From Macrotrachela quadricornifera (lineage: Eukaryota > Rotifera > Eurotatoria > Philodinida > Philodinidae), in the NCBI GenBank assembly GCA_022393335.1, contig JAJEKB010000449.1:1-64000 (forward strand): a stretch of DNA of 64,000 nt, in the 5' to 3' direction. A program made the translations under genes and the position numbers. Of this stretch, positions 1 to 13,400 are shown one piece after another. Position 1 is the first letter of the stretch. Each line of letters opens with the position of its first letter. The notes below the pieces were generated by a model. It did no database searches and had not been told where the DNA came from. It saw only the letters and a program-made list of their open reading frames with translations.

Positions 1-1038
1 CATTCATAATTGTATCAGGTTCTAACCACTAATATAAAATAAAAAAACAAATCTTTTTTTTTTTAAATATTTTATTAATAATCATACTTCAGCAGAAACC
101 GTTTCATTATCATCATCAGCAATGGAACATGAATATGTATTTGGTAATATTGCTATATAGAATATTGTATCAAAACGTACTTTAGCGATTGCTGCAGCTA
201 AATATTGATTCCATTCAAATAAAGAATGAACATCTGGTTCAACTTGTATTTCTTTACACATAGTAATAAATTGAGATGCATCATGACGTATTTTATCACG
301 CCATTGACTGACAAGATTACTTGATAGATTTGTTATTGTAGAATATCTAATTAGAAATTTTATAATGAAATGTATTTGAAGAAGAAAATAATATGATGTA
401 CGGAGAATTTGAAGAAGATGTACGTGATTTAGCAAGTAAAAGACCAGTTTCTTCGAATGTTTCTCGAATAGCACAAAGACGAAAAACAAGACTAGGATAA
501 GGATGATCAATATCTTTATAAATATCAGCTGTTTTCTTAGAAAATTGATCAATATTCATTGTAGATGAAAGATATTCAGGCCATTCTAATGATAAATCAC
601 ATGGATCAAGTTTACCACCAGGAAACCTAAAGAATAAGAGAAATAAACATACAAATCGTAATACCATAGTTTAGTTAATTTAAAAATTTCTCTATAACAT
701 AAATATCCTCATATTGAAAAGTAATCCTAAAAATATTTTATTTTATTTTATTAATGCAATGAATTTCAACTACTAATAAAATCAACAATATATTTGAGAA
801 TTATTTGCAATTTCTTTAAATTCTACAAATTAATTAAGAGAATTACTTGTAATCACTATCGTAAATATTTTCTTTTTTATTTTAACAATCCTTACGCAGA
901 AATATCAGGTGCAAAACGCATCTTTGGTGAACGTTTTAATAATAATGTTGAATAATCAAATAAACTTTTGCCATGATTAATATTCATTTGTTTCCTTCCA
1001 AGCATTATTAATGAAGCGGATTGTCGCCATAAAACCAT
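1..1038 (-). CDS. NUDT19: NUDT19-like Nudix hydrolase (3' end cut by window edge)
   Basis: Four exons read from splice signals: 1038-896, 626-402, 346-88 and 28 to the left edge; phases join cleanly at each junction. NUDT19 proteins are peroxisomal or mitochondrial Nudix enzymes that cleave CoA and acyl-CoA diphosphates. Seen here: an N-terminal strand with LLLKRSP, then the FPGGKLDP glycine loop, then the Nudix helix AIRETFEETGLLL, which supplies the metal-binding REUXEE residues. The long spacer between glycine loop and helix is typical of NUDT19 and unlike short Nudix proteins. Downstream, SQWRDKIRHD and RFDTIFY match the conserved C-terminal half of the family. The start ATG at 1038 is the first in frame. 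The remaining C-terminus, including any peroxisomal targeting signal, lies outside the window. It sits about 400 nt downstream of the talin stop on the same strand. Confidence 0.85.
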
Positions 1039-1444
1039 GTTTTAAAAATCTTTCTTTTGTTTTTTTTTATAATTTTAAAATTTATATATTATCCCAAAAA
1101 GAGAAAACAAAGGATCAAATACAAATTATATATATATATATATAAAAGAGCAAGAAGAAGTTGAACTTTTTCTATTAATTATTTTGTTTCTTTGTTCACA
1201 AACTCCACACTAAAGCATTCCAAATGCACAAACAAGCATGCAAAGCAAAACAAATAAGAAAAAAAAAACAAAAAAGAAAATTTACTAAAACTAGCAAAAG
1301 AATTTTTTTTTGGTTTTGATTTTGTACAAAAAAAAAAAAGAAAAAAGGAAAAAAAAGGCAAGATTTGAATTTGATTTATTTGTTTTTATTGTATTTGAGA
1401 TTGCACGAATATTGACATGAAAAAAAAAAGAACCAAAAATTAAT
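1039..1444. other. Spacer between talin and NUDT19-like gene
   Basis: About 400 nt of A/T-rich sequence with long A-runs and a (TA)n tract near 1129-1143. It must hold the talin 3' UTR and the promoter of the NUDT19-like gene. I see no gene or structured RNA. Confidence 0.6.
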
Positions 1445-4400
1445 TTATGTACTTTCATTTGAATCTTGTTCGTTATGGCCATATTTAGCTAAACGTATTG
1501 CTTTAAGACGATTTCGTGCTTCATCTAATTCACGTTCTTTTGTTAATATAACTTCTTTACATTTAATTTCTTGTGCAATACCAGGTACAACACGTAATGA
1601 TACTTCAAAATATTTATCTTCTTGTTGCATTTCAACAGCATGTTGAGCAGATCGTACAAGAGCATCAGCAGCACGTTTTACAGCATTACCAGCTGTTTGT
1701 AAACGTGCCATTGATTGACTCATAAAATCAGCTTTTACTTTGCAAGCAACAAGTAATGCTGCAGTATTTGAACTAACTTGTTTTGCACTTGATATTAATT
1801 TTTCTTCTGTACCATAACCTTGAACAAGTCCATTAGCAGCATCACATAGTACATGACATGCTGATGCAACATAACGTGCCTTTAAATAAAAAATAATAAC
1901 TTTATATTAAGAAAAATAAAAATAAATTTACTGCTGATATTAATCCTTGTGACCATTGACCATCTTCTTCAGAAGTTGATTTTGATGAAAGCTAAAATAT
2001 ATATGAATATATGGATTTTAATTTTAATTAAATAATATGAAATTATTCATAGTCAAATATAGACTATTAGTTGTTAATCATGCATTTTATTAGTCATGAA
2101 AATATTTGTATTAAATAAAATAGAAGCAAAAAGCTAGAAGATTATAAGCATAAGAAAAGTACTAAAGCGAATTGAACTCTTTTATTCTGTTAATCAAAAG
2201 CATATAAAAGCTCAAGTACTTAGTCAATATGATTAAACACAATCATTATTGTTTTTTTAAAATTATTTATCAGATATAATGTCAAGATTGGAATTCATTG
2301 CAATATCCTAGCAAAATTTTTTATTTAATATATGATTTAAATTATGAAAAAAATCAATTAAAAGTTATATTTGCAATTGTTTAACCCTTTGGTTACGAAT
2401 TTTTTTTAAAAATTAGGTTTTGTTTTTTCATTCCAAGACACTCTGAAATAAATTTGACTAGTATACAGAGTCGTTTAGAAATATTCCAAAGTACGATAAT
2501 CTTTAAAACAACTCATCACATAAAATTCAATGTTATCATATCCAACAAAAATTTCACCTAATAATGATGAATAATAAATTGTTTATGAGGAAAGATGCAT
2601 GTAATGAGGTAGACTGTAAGAAGTAAACATTTTAGAACGCATGAGAGAGCACAAGAATACACATATAATAATGCAGATCGACGGCGCAATAAGGCTACTA
2701 ACGAAAAAGAAAGAAAGAGGAGTCTTTTTTGATCGAATCTAAAGAATATTACAATGACAGTAACATCTATAAAAGTCCAACACGCATATGTGTGCGATCC
2801 GTAACCAAAGGCTTAACGAAGTTGCATCATGCTTTAATGCGCACCTACGGAATGTTTTGAAAAAATTTCTAAAGCATAGACTCAGCCAGATTATCATTTC
2901 AAAGTTTTTCAAATATCTACGAAGAAATGAACTCGCACTGATGAAAAATATTTATAATGCACAAAAAGAAAGCAAAAAATGATGCGCGAAGCAACTTCAT
3001 CAATGTTTGGTTGAGAGCACAAATGTCTTCCTAAGTACAAGTGCGATAAAAAATCGTACTTTAGAATTGCTTTTCCACAACACGAAATACATCTATAATC
3101 TTACTATAGAAATTCAACAATACTTTGATATAATCATGTTTTTTAAGAAAAGAAGAATATTATAAATAGATTTATTTTGAAACTACAAAATAATCTAAAT
3201 TTGTGTAGAAAAAAAAGCTGTAGAAAAAAAAATAAGCGAATATAATCTACGTGCAATAGAAATATCTAAATAGCTACATATGACGAGACGAACAATATAA
3301 ATAAATATATATATATATAGAATTAATATGATACCTGTGCAGGCGAATTGCCTTTATTGATAGTAGATACTGGGAAAACGTTTTTAGGTAAAAACGGATT
3401 TGTGCGTTTCTAAAATATTTATTTGTCATATCTATTTTTATTTTTTGTTTATTTTATATATTTTATTCTAATTATAACAATATATTTTATTGTTATCAAG
3501 AAAATTCTATCTCTAATTTCAATAATAATCAAACCAAGAAAAGAAATAATAATAATAATTTAATTTATTTTAACTTACTTTTCCTTGTGAAGCAAGTTCT
3601 TTTTGTGCTGATGTTGCTGCATTTATTAATGCACTAGCTGCATTCATAATTGATTTAGCTGCTTCAAGAATTTGTTCATCAAAATTAAGATTTTCATTTA
3701 TTTCCTATATTTATATAAATATATTTATAAATATATATGTATATATATATGTACATTTTAATAAAAGAAAAAAATTAATCGCCGAAATACATCAGCATGA
3801 TGGAAAGTATATGATATATCACAATACCATTTATGTACGTATTGTATCTAGAGAATCCTTACGAAACAAATTAATAGCTCATGTGATCAAAGTTGCAATA
3901 TTGAACAAATATGAAATGCCTTTTTTTTCTATTCACATTTTTTTCAAATTGCAAACTTTGATCACATGAGCTATTTATTGATTTCAATAAGTTTGATATA
4001 TATCTCTAGATCAATACGTACATAAAGTGTTTCTGATATATCATATATTTCCTATCAAACTGATTAAATAATAATTAAAATGAAAATAAAACAGAAGTAA
4101 TATCAATGTGAAAAAAAAGATAAGGTAAATTGTGCTGATATGAGCAATACTCGGTCGAATCATGCATCAAACAACCAAATATCAAACATATCATGACAAC
4201 AGGCCTTTTATCTATATTAATATATAACATGCATTAAAAACAAAAAGTAAAAACGAAATTTGTATATTTACTTTAGGTTTACGACGCGGTTTAAGTACTG
4301 ATAATTTTTTAGCTGCTGATTCAATAGATTGAGCAGCATTAAATAATTCATTTTCAGCAATATATGTTGGATCATCTGGGTCAATTAAATCAGTACCTAT

Positions 4401-7400
4401 AAAAATACAAAATTCTTGTTTGTTTGTTTCTACTTTTATTCTTTTATTTAATTTACCTTTAAGTTGTTTAGCACATTGAACAAGTTCTTGTGTTGATTGT
4501 GCAATCATTCGTGAATAATTAAGTAATTTTTGTTTTGTTTCATTTGATGGTTTTTGTATTAATATATGTATTGTTTCTAATAATTCTTTATAATATTTAA
4601 TACATGATCTTCCATTATCTAATGTACGTTGTTGTAAAATTTTATCATTTGTTATATATGCATTTGATTTACAAATAAATAAAAAATCTGATGCCGTTTT
4701 ACGAGCTAAATTAGCTGCAGCTATTATATCTTCTTGTCGACATGATTGACCAGCTGCAACAGCTTTGGCTGTTGCTATTGTAATCTATGTATATATAAAG
4801 AAGAAAATTTGTCTGTTTGTTTGTTCTTCATGCATTTGGACACGGTACGAGTAAATGCAATGAAATCTTGCAGGGAATATTTTTTTATCTAAGAGAAGAT
4901 CAAAGCATAGTTTTCGACTCAAAATTTTCACCTGAGGGAATGTGTGTCCCTCCTATTATTGGATTTACTACAATAGTTGCCTTTTCAGAGGATTTATACG
5001 TATTATTGCTTTCTGACTAATTCAAGAATGAAAGTATATAAAAACATGTGCTTTTTGCTATTAGTCACGTGACATTTTAGGATAATTGAAAGAAAACAAA
5101 TAGAATGTATAAGATGAAGTAGAATCATGTGAATGGAAATATTCATCGAATGAAGAAAGCAACAAGTGAGATGACATATCATTACTCATGATTCATAGTG
5201 GATTGAAGCAGAGAACACTTCGATTTACTAATCTTCTATATAGATAAAAAAGAATATTTGTCTATTCTTTACACATTTTGTCTCCGTAATAGCTAGTGTC
5301 ATCAAAGTTCTCATGGCATACTCGTTGGTTCAGAAGACGGTTGAAAGAGCATCAGCGAGAGCGACACGAGTGGGGAAGAATAGTTTAGGTGAAATTTCAC
5401 ACAGGTTATGACATACTGCAATTTTTACTAATCTTTCAAAAATTTCAGAGAATTCGCTACAATCGTTAGAATATCTGCCTCCTACTGTGGCTTTTTTGCA
5501 TTGGATGTTGGTGCGAAGTATGGTAATGGATATGAGTAAAGCGAAAGTGACTCACAGCCATATCCTATTTGCTGAATTATCGAATTTTTTGAGCATAGAT
5601 GTAAGTGTATGCACGAAGGGATATGTAGTAGTTTTAGATGGAAAGCTCCCCAGTACACTCTCTCTATATCTTCTGTCATTTTCTAATATGTTAGGTTTTC
5701 AGTATAGCGGTATCCCGATAAATTTAAAATATTTCCTGTTTTTAAATATAACAAAAAAAATAATTTGTCTTTATTACTTGTTTTGTTATACGAATTAATT
5801 CTTCAGGTGTACTTTGATGTAATGGAGTTTGTCCATTATTAAATATTCGTAATTCTTGTGCAATTGATTCAATTGTTGATTCAAGTGCATTTGTACCACG
5901 TTGTGCTTCATCTTCAACAGATTTAACTGTACGTAATAATGCTGTTACATTTGTAACCATTATTTTAGCACTTTCTTTTAATTTTTGCATTTCAGGATCA
6001 TCAATATTTTTTCCACTAGCAGATTTTGTAACATTTATTAAATTATTTAATGCTAAAGCAACATCTTTAACACTATTTATAAGCATAACTTGTGCTTCAC
6101 CATCATCAGCACCTAATGATGCTGCACCTAATTTAACAACTTCAGCAAGCTAAAATAAATATTTTAATTTAATTAATAAAAATATATGATTTCGAAGAAT
6201 TTTTTTTTAAATAAAAAATATTGTCTTATTTCTATAACTTACTTTTGTTATAGTTCGTACAGCTGCTTGAGCTGCTGATGCTAATTGTTCTTGTGATGAT
6301 GCAGCACCGGCAACTAATGTTTTTGTATCTTCAACAAGTGCTTTTGCAGTTTTTAGAATAGCTTCACGATGATCAGCAAATGTTTCACCATCTTGTTCAG
6401 AATTTAATGTACCAGCAGTTGCAAATAAAATTGTTGTATCCTTTTATTTTTAAAAAAAAATTATATTAATAAAATATTTCTTTTGTTTTTAAATTAAAAT
6501 TCTTACTAAGTCAGCAATAATTCCACTAACTGTACTTGCAGCATTAATACAAGCTTGTGTTCCACGAGCACTTGCTTGTAATGCAGCTAAAACATATGAA
6601 ATCTAAAGAGAAAAACAAAAAAAAAAATACTTCAAATTATTTCAAATATTAATTAAAACATACTTTTTCTATAACTTTTTGACATAAATTTTCTAAATTC
6701 AATTTTAAATTTTGATCATAATGATTTTGTTGATATAAACCTAATTTTTCAATTAATTCAATACATGATAAACCTAAATCTGTTACAACACTTTTAATAC
6801 GTGTTGCTAAATCATTTGTTGTTGTTGTACCAATAGCACCATATGTTGCATTTATTAATTCATTATATTCACGTGTTAATTGATTAGCTAAATGACGTAT
6901 ATTATCTGTATGATTTGTTTGTGTTAAAATTTCTTGTGTTGTACGAGCCATTTGTCGTAAAATTTCTACCATACGTGTTTGATAATCAACAAAATGTCCT
7001 TGATTTGTTAACATAGTTGTATCTAATGTTGATATTAATTTACGAATATTTTCACTTAAACCACTCATTATACCAATTGATGATGATTGATCTTCAAGTG
7101 TATGAACTAATTTATGTATAGATTTTGTTAATAAATCACTATTATCATCAACAACTTTATGCCATTGTTGATTTTTAATATTACCACCTGATTCTTTTGT
7201 ACTAATTATTAATTGTAAACTTGTTTCAACTATTGATTTAACTTGTTCTAATATAAGAGATTTTTCTCTTGTATGTTTCATACAAGATACATAATTAATT
7301 GTATGATGAATAAATGGTTCAATATATGTTACAAATTGTGTTACATACGAACCAATACGTTCAGATTCACGTTTTGATGATTGACGAATATCAAGAATTA

Positions 7401-10400
7401 ATTCAGTTAGAAAATTTGAACTTGAAGATATTTGTTCTTGATGAAACTATTAATAAAAAAAAAAGAAAGAAGAAATTATTTATTTTAAAATTATATTTAA
7501 AAGTAACTAAATGTTTAAAGGACCTTGTCAAATAAGATGATCTATTTAGAAATAGAAAACTAAGTATACTATATTGTAGAGCTTTTTAAGGCACATTGAA
7601 TGATATATGTTAAATCCTGTTTTCATAAGACTTTAAAGAAAGTAGAGTCAATTTATCGATAGGTGATTACACACATACACACAGCCTCAATTTTCTCGTA
7701 TCAAAAACAAATTTGTATATACTTTCGACTTATATCAACGATAACAATATTCAGTAACTTATTACACTTGGATGTGATATTTTGTTTTCTATTTTTAAAT
7801 AGATCTTTCTATTTGAGAGGTTTTTAATATTGGACTCAGATTTTTTTTGGTGAATTATAAATATTTTAATATCATACTTGAAGAGATTTATCAGTTTTAT
7901 GTAATGATTCAATATTTATTATAGCTTTATCAACTTCTTGAAATAATATTCGAAGTTCTTCAATAGCTCGATCACATTCTCTTTGTCCTGGTGCCATTTC
8001 TCTATTTAAAAATAATAATAATAATAATAATACAATAATAGAAATTGTTTTATATTAAATAATTAAATCTACATACTTAACCGCTGTTGCTAAACGTTTA
8101 ATTGATTCTGATACACTTTTTGTATGTGTAGCAAGTTGTTGCCATTGTGTAGGTTCTTTTGAATTAATTATTAAACTTTTTGAACAATCAACAATACGAC
8201 ATGCACCATCAACAACATTTCGTGCAGCTGATAAAATAGGCTCTTGTAATTGACGTCCCTAATTAAAAGAAAATTTATAATTGAAATTAAAAAAAATATA
8301 AATGTAAAAAACTTTTACAGTAACACTAATTGATGCTGGAATACTAGCAAATTCTTTTGACATAGCATATGTATATAATTCATCAATAGTTTGAAGTAAT
8401 GGACGACTAGTTTCAACACATTGACGATAATTTTCTTGTGTATATGAATTATCTAATACCTAGAAAATAAATTATTTTATATATATCATGAATAAATTAT
8501 ATTTATTAAAAAAAAAGTAACAAACTTTTATTGTTCGAACAAGTTCAGCTGTTGCATTTGCTACATCTTTTGCCGATTCAACAAAACGTCTTCGAGCTAT
8601 TGGATTCGTTGTATTTGATGATGAATCACGAGCAGCATTGCATAAAACTGATGTGTTCTTTGCAATCGTTGTTGCTAATGTTAAAATCTAATCGAAAAAC
8701 AAAATAACATATATGAATCATATTTATTTTTATTTCGTAATTATATAAATATAAAAGAACTAAATAGTTTTTAATTTACTTCTTTTCGATCATTAGTTGG
8801 ATTTGATAGATCTGAACATGCATGTCGAATAGCTGTAACTGAATTTGTAAATAATGGTTGATCAACAATAGCTGATGTTCCTTTTGTTGATGTTACTTCA
8901 GAAACTCCAATAAGATAACTTGCCTATTTAATTAAAATAAATAAATTTAATTTAAAAAAAAAACACAAAAATATAAAGAAGAATTTTACTTGAGCTGATG
9001 ATTCAGCTAAACGACAAACAGCTTTTGATGCATCTTGTACAGCTTGTGTAAATAATTGATGATTAGTATTTTTTGATGCACTTGCAATATGTGTCATAGC
9101 TTCTCCTAAACGTTTAGAATTTTCTACAACATGATCTAATGTTTCATAATATGTTGCAGTATTATATGGTTGTAAAATTGATTGTTGTAAAAATGTTTTT
9201 GATGTCTCCATTTCACGTATAGCATTATCACATTCTAGACGTCCAATTGATGTTTCAGATGTTGATTTTGATGTTAAACATATTGTTATAACATGATTTA
9301 TATGATCAGTAACAACACGTGCTGTATTAGCTAATTCTTGTTTTGTTTCATTTGTTGTTGTTAAAGGTTCAATAGAAACAATTTTAGCTTTTTCTAATAA
9401 TTGATTTGATGATGTATGAACATTTTTTAATGAAGTTATAAGATTTGTTCGTTTATCATCTTCTTGTTGATAATTAACTAAATCAATTCCATTATGTATA
9501 AAATCTCCAAATGCACGTGTAAAATGTGTTGATGTTTTAGCTAAATCTTGTGTTGTACCTGTATGTGTACTAAGTATTAAATCTGTTGTTGCTTGATTAA
9601 GATTAGCTGCAGCATGTGTTATTTCATTTTGTTTTTCTTCAATATTAATCATTGAATGTGTTTTATTTCTTTCGAATGGTCCAGCTAATGTATAAATATA
9701 TTCAGACATTTGTTTAATAGCTTGATCAAGATAACGTTGTGATGGCATACTTGATATGCAAGCATTTAATGCTGATGATACATCACGTGCAATTTCAGCA
9801 AGTTTATTTTGTATTTCCATATCATTTGGTGTATGTATAGCTTTTTTAGCTTCACGAACAAGACGTGTTGAACGTTCAAGAACTTCATGTGATCTTTCAA
9901 TAATTGTTTCTTGAATTTCATGATCAGTTGATGTTGCTGCTATACCACGAGTTGAATTTGTTAATTTACGAAGTGTTTGTAAAATTTCACGTATACATGT
10001 TTCAACAGTTTTTTCATCATTCTATATCAAAAAAAAAAGAAAAAAAAAACCACTGGATTATTTTAAAACCAATATATATGTATAAATACTTGAGTGACAG
10101 CACTAAGAAGTTGAGATATAATTGTATTGACTTGTTTACAAACTGAACATAATTGAGAAGAAGATATATCAGTCTAATTGAAATAAATTTAAAAAACTAA
10201 TTTTTATAAATAAAATATAAAAAATTTTACTGTTTCATCAGGTTTAGGTTTTAAATGTCCATCTTTTGCTTGTCGTTTTATTTCTTCTAATTCTTTATCT
10301 AACATTTCAATTGATTCAATAATTGATTCAATATCAAGTGGCATTGAACCACATAATTCTTGAGCCTAAAAAATAATAAAATAAATCAAATTTATTTATT

Positions 10401-13400
10401 TATTTATTTATTTATTTCTATACTCGTGTAAGATAAGCACGAAGATCAATTAATGCTTGTGTTAATTGTTTTGAACTATTATTTAAATGAAGTGCTTGAG
10501 ATTGATCATGAACAGTTGGTACAGATGCTTTAGCTAAATTAGCTAAACGTGTTGCTGGATTAAGAAAATCTTCACATGCATTTAATAAATTTGATTGTGA
10601 TGAAAATGAATCTGGTTTAACCATACAACCACGAATACTTTGAACAACTTTTGGTATAAGATCAGCAACAATTTTACATTGTTCAACAAGTTGTTGATGT
10701 GATTGTTGATTTTTATTTGTTGTTGCTGAACCAGATGTTGCAGCAATACATTGTGTTGCACATGATGCACAATGTTTAGCACATTGTTCAACACGTTTAA
10801 GTACTTTTCGTTTAATACTATTACTTGTTGCAATATTTGTAGCTGATCTTTAATAAATACAAAAAACAAAACAGAAAATAAATATTTAATTTGCAAAAAA
10901 AGAACATGTAAATTTACCGAAGTTCTTCAGCAGCTTTTTTTAATTGATATTGAAGTTGTGTATCATTTGGTTTTGTTGCACAACTTTTAGCTGATTCAAC
11001 CATTTTTGCTGTTGCATCAGCAAGAGTTTTAGCAGCTGATAATAATTTATTTTGTTGATTTGTATCATCATCAGCTAATTCAGCTTGTTGTCGTAATGAT
11101 GAAACAAGTTGAGCTGTTGCTTGTGCTAAAATCTTTGCTTGTTTAACCATTTCCGGTGCATCACCAACAGATGAAAATAATCTATCACTAGCTGTTAATA
11201 TTTGATCAATTGATTGATCATGATGTTTTTCATTATTAAGATTTTCTTCGTGTATTTGTTCTTCTTCTTCTTCTTCTTCATCTTCTTCTTCAATTTCATC
11301 ATTAGCAAGCATACGACGTGTTATTGTTGTTGTTGTTGTATTTGTTTGAAAATTTTGTCTATCATTTATATCTGAAGAAAAACTATTATCAAAATTTTCT
11401 GCTGTATTATCTGTTACTAATTTAATATGAAGTAAAAATTCATTAAGATTTTTTCGAACTTTTGTTCCAGCATCAATTAATTCAGAATAAGATTCTTCAG
11501 GTATCATTGATGGTGTACAAGATTGAAGTACAGCTTCAATTGAACGTGTTACACTACGAGTTGATTCTATTAATTGTTCTTGACATAATGGATTTGAAAT
11601 TGTTGCAGCAACAACCTTAAAAATATAATTATTTATTATAAAAAATAAAATAAAATAAAATATTTTTTTTTGTTACTTTAGTACAAGCAACTAATTGTGA
11701 TGTAGCTAAAGCACATTGTGTAGCTGTTGATATAATATCATTAACAATATTTTGTTCTTTTATATTAGTTGCAATATCTTTTGCTTTAAGTACATATGAT
11801 GCTGTTGTATTTGCAACAGATTTAGCTAATGATAATAATTTATCTTGATATTCAATTGAAAAATCAAAATGATTTATTGTTATTTCATTAGCTAAACGTC
11901 GTACAAGATCTTGACTTATTTCACCAAGACGACTAGCTGTTAATAATATATTTTGTCGTATTGATGAATCAGAATTTTTATCTGATAATGCTTCGATATG
12001 TGTTAATAAATCATTAAATATTGTACATAAACGTTTTGTTTGTTCCATTAAATTTGTTTTATCATTTATTAAATTTGTATAAACATCCATTTCTTTACAA
12101 AATTCATTTAAATTATTTGTTATTGTTGATATAGCTGCACTAAGTGAATGACTATATTCAGAATTTCGACGATACATTTGTTGAGTATTATTTATATCAG
12201 ATGTTAATATAACAATTTGTGCTGTTGATGCATTTATTACAGATAATATACTTGTTAATAATTGATGACTTACATCAAGACGATTTTCTCTTGAATATTC
12301 TTGTTGATTATCCTTTGTAAGAAAAAATAAATTTTATTTAAATAAAAAAAAATTTTTTTGTTTTGTTTTTCTAAACATACAATTAAAGGTGATAATGGTG
12401 GTTGAGTATATTCCATATGTAATTCTCGTGCTAATTGAGATTGAGCATAATTAACAGTATTTCGAGCATTTTCAATTGATGAATATAAAACTGTAGGATT
12501 GTTATCATCATGTAATATAGTTGATAATGGTGGTTGTTCCTTTAATAAATTAAAATAAAAAAAAGTAAATAAATTATTTTCTAGAAAAATATAAAAAATA
12601 TATTTTACATGTATTTGTGAAGTAAAATAATCTTCATGTTCATGTTCAGGATAGATTGGATATGATGGAGCAGGATAATATTCTGGTACATAATGTTGAT
12701 ATTGAGGATGAATTGGTTCATCTTTGAAAAAAACACAATAATTCATTGAATTATATAAATATTTAAAAAAGGATTTGTATTTCTACGGATTAAGTTAAAC
12801 TTTTTTTAAATGAATGTATATCAAATTTCAGCAAGTATTTGAAGTGAAGAATTCGTCGGTTTATTTCAGGAGTTACGAGAAAATCTAGAGCAAATTTTTT
12901 CGATCTTTAAAAATATATGACATGGTTTGTTGACAAATCAATTTTATTTGCTCAAAAATCAACTTCTATCGGAAGTAGTATTTCAAATTACGAATAGATT
13001 CTCTAACTGTAATGATTATAAGAATTTTTATATATTTTAAAAAAGATACTTGACTTTTTATCTTTTATTACTATTTGCATTTAATAAATAAATTTAATCT
13101 GTAGACAGAACAATCCTTTTTTTATATGTAGAATTCACCTACACATACTAAATCAAAATGAATATGATTTAATGACAAAAACAAAAAAGAAAGATTTTTC
13201 TCATTAATATAAAAGCATTTATTTTATTAAAAGATAAACTATTTACCTGAATATATTCCACGAATTAATGGTGGTGAGTAAACATTTTGTTGATGTACAT
13301 AACCAAATGAAGGACAATTTGGTTGTATAATAGTTGCTCTAAGTAAAAATAATGATTTTGTTTTTTAATTTATAAAAAAAAATTACTTTTCTGGTGCAAT

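Noticed and set aside
2788..2982. 64-codon plus-strand frame
   Set aside because: It straddles the right end of the piggyBac-like element and lies in a talin intron; basic, with no family resemblance.
5487..5798. 103-codon plus-strand frame in a talin intron
   Set aside because: It overlaps talin coding sequence at its 3' end on the other strand and resembles no protein.
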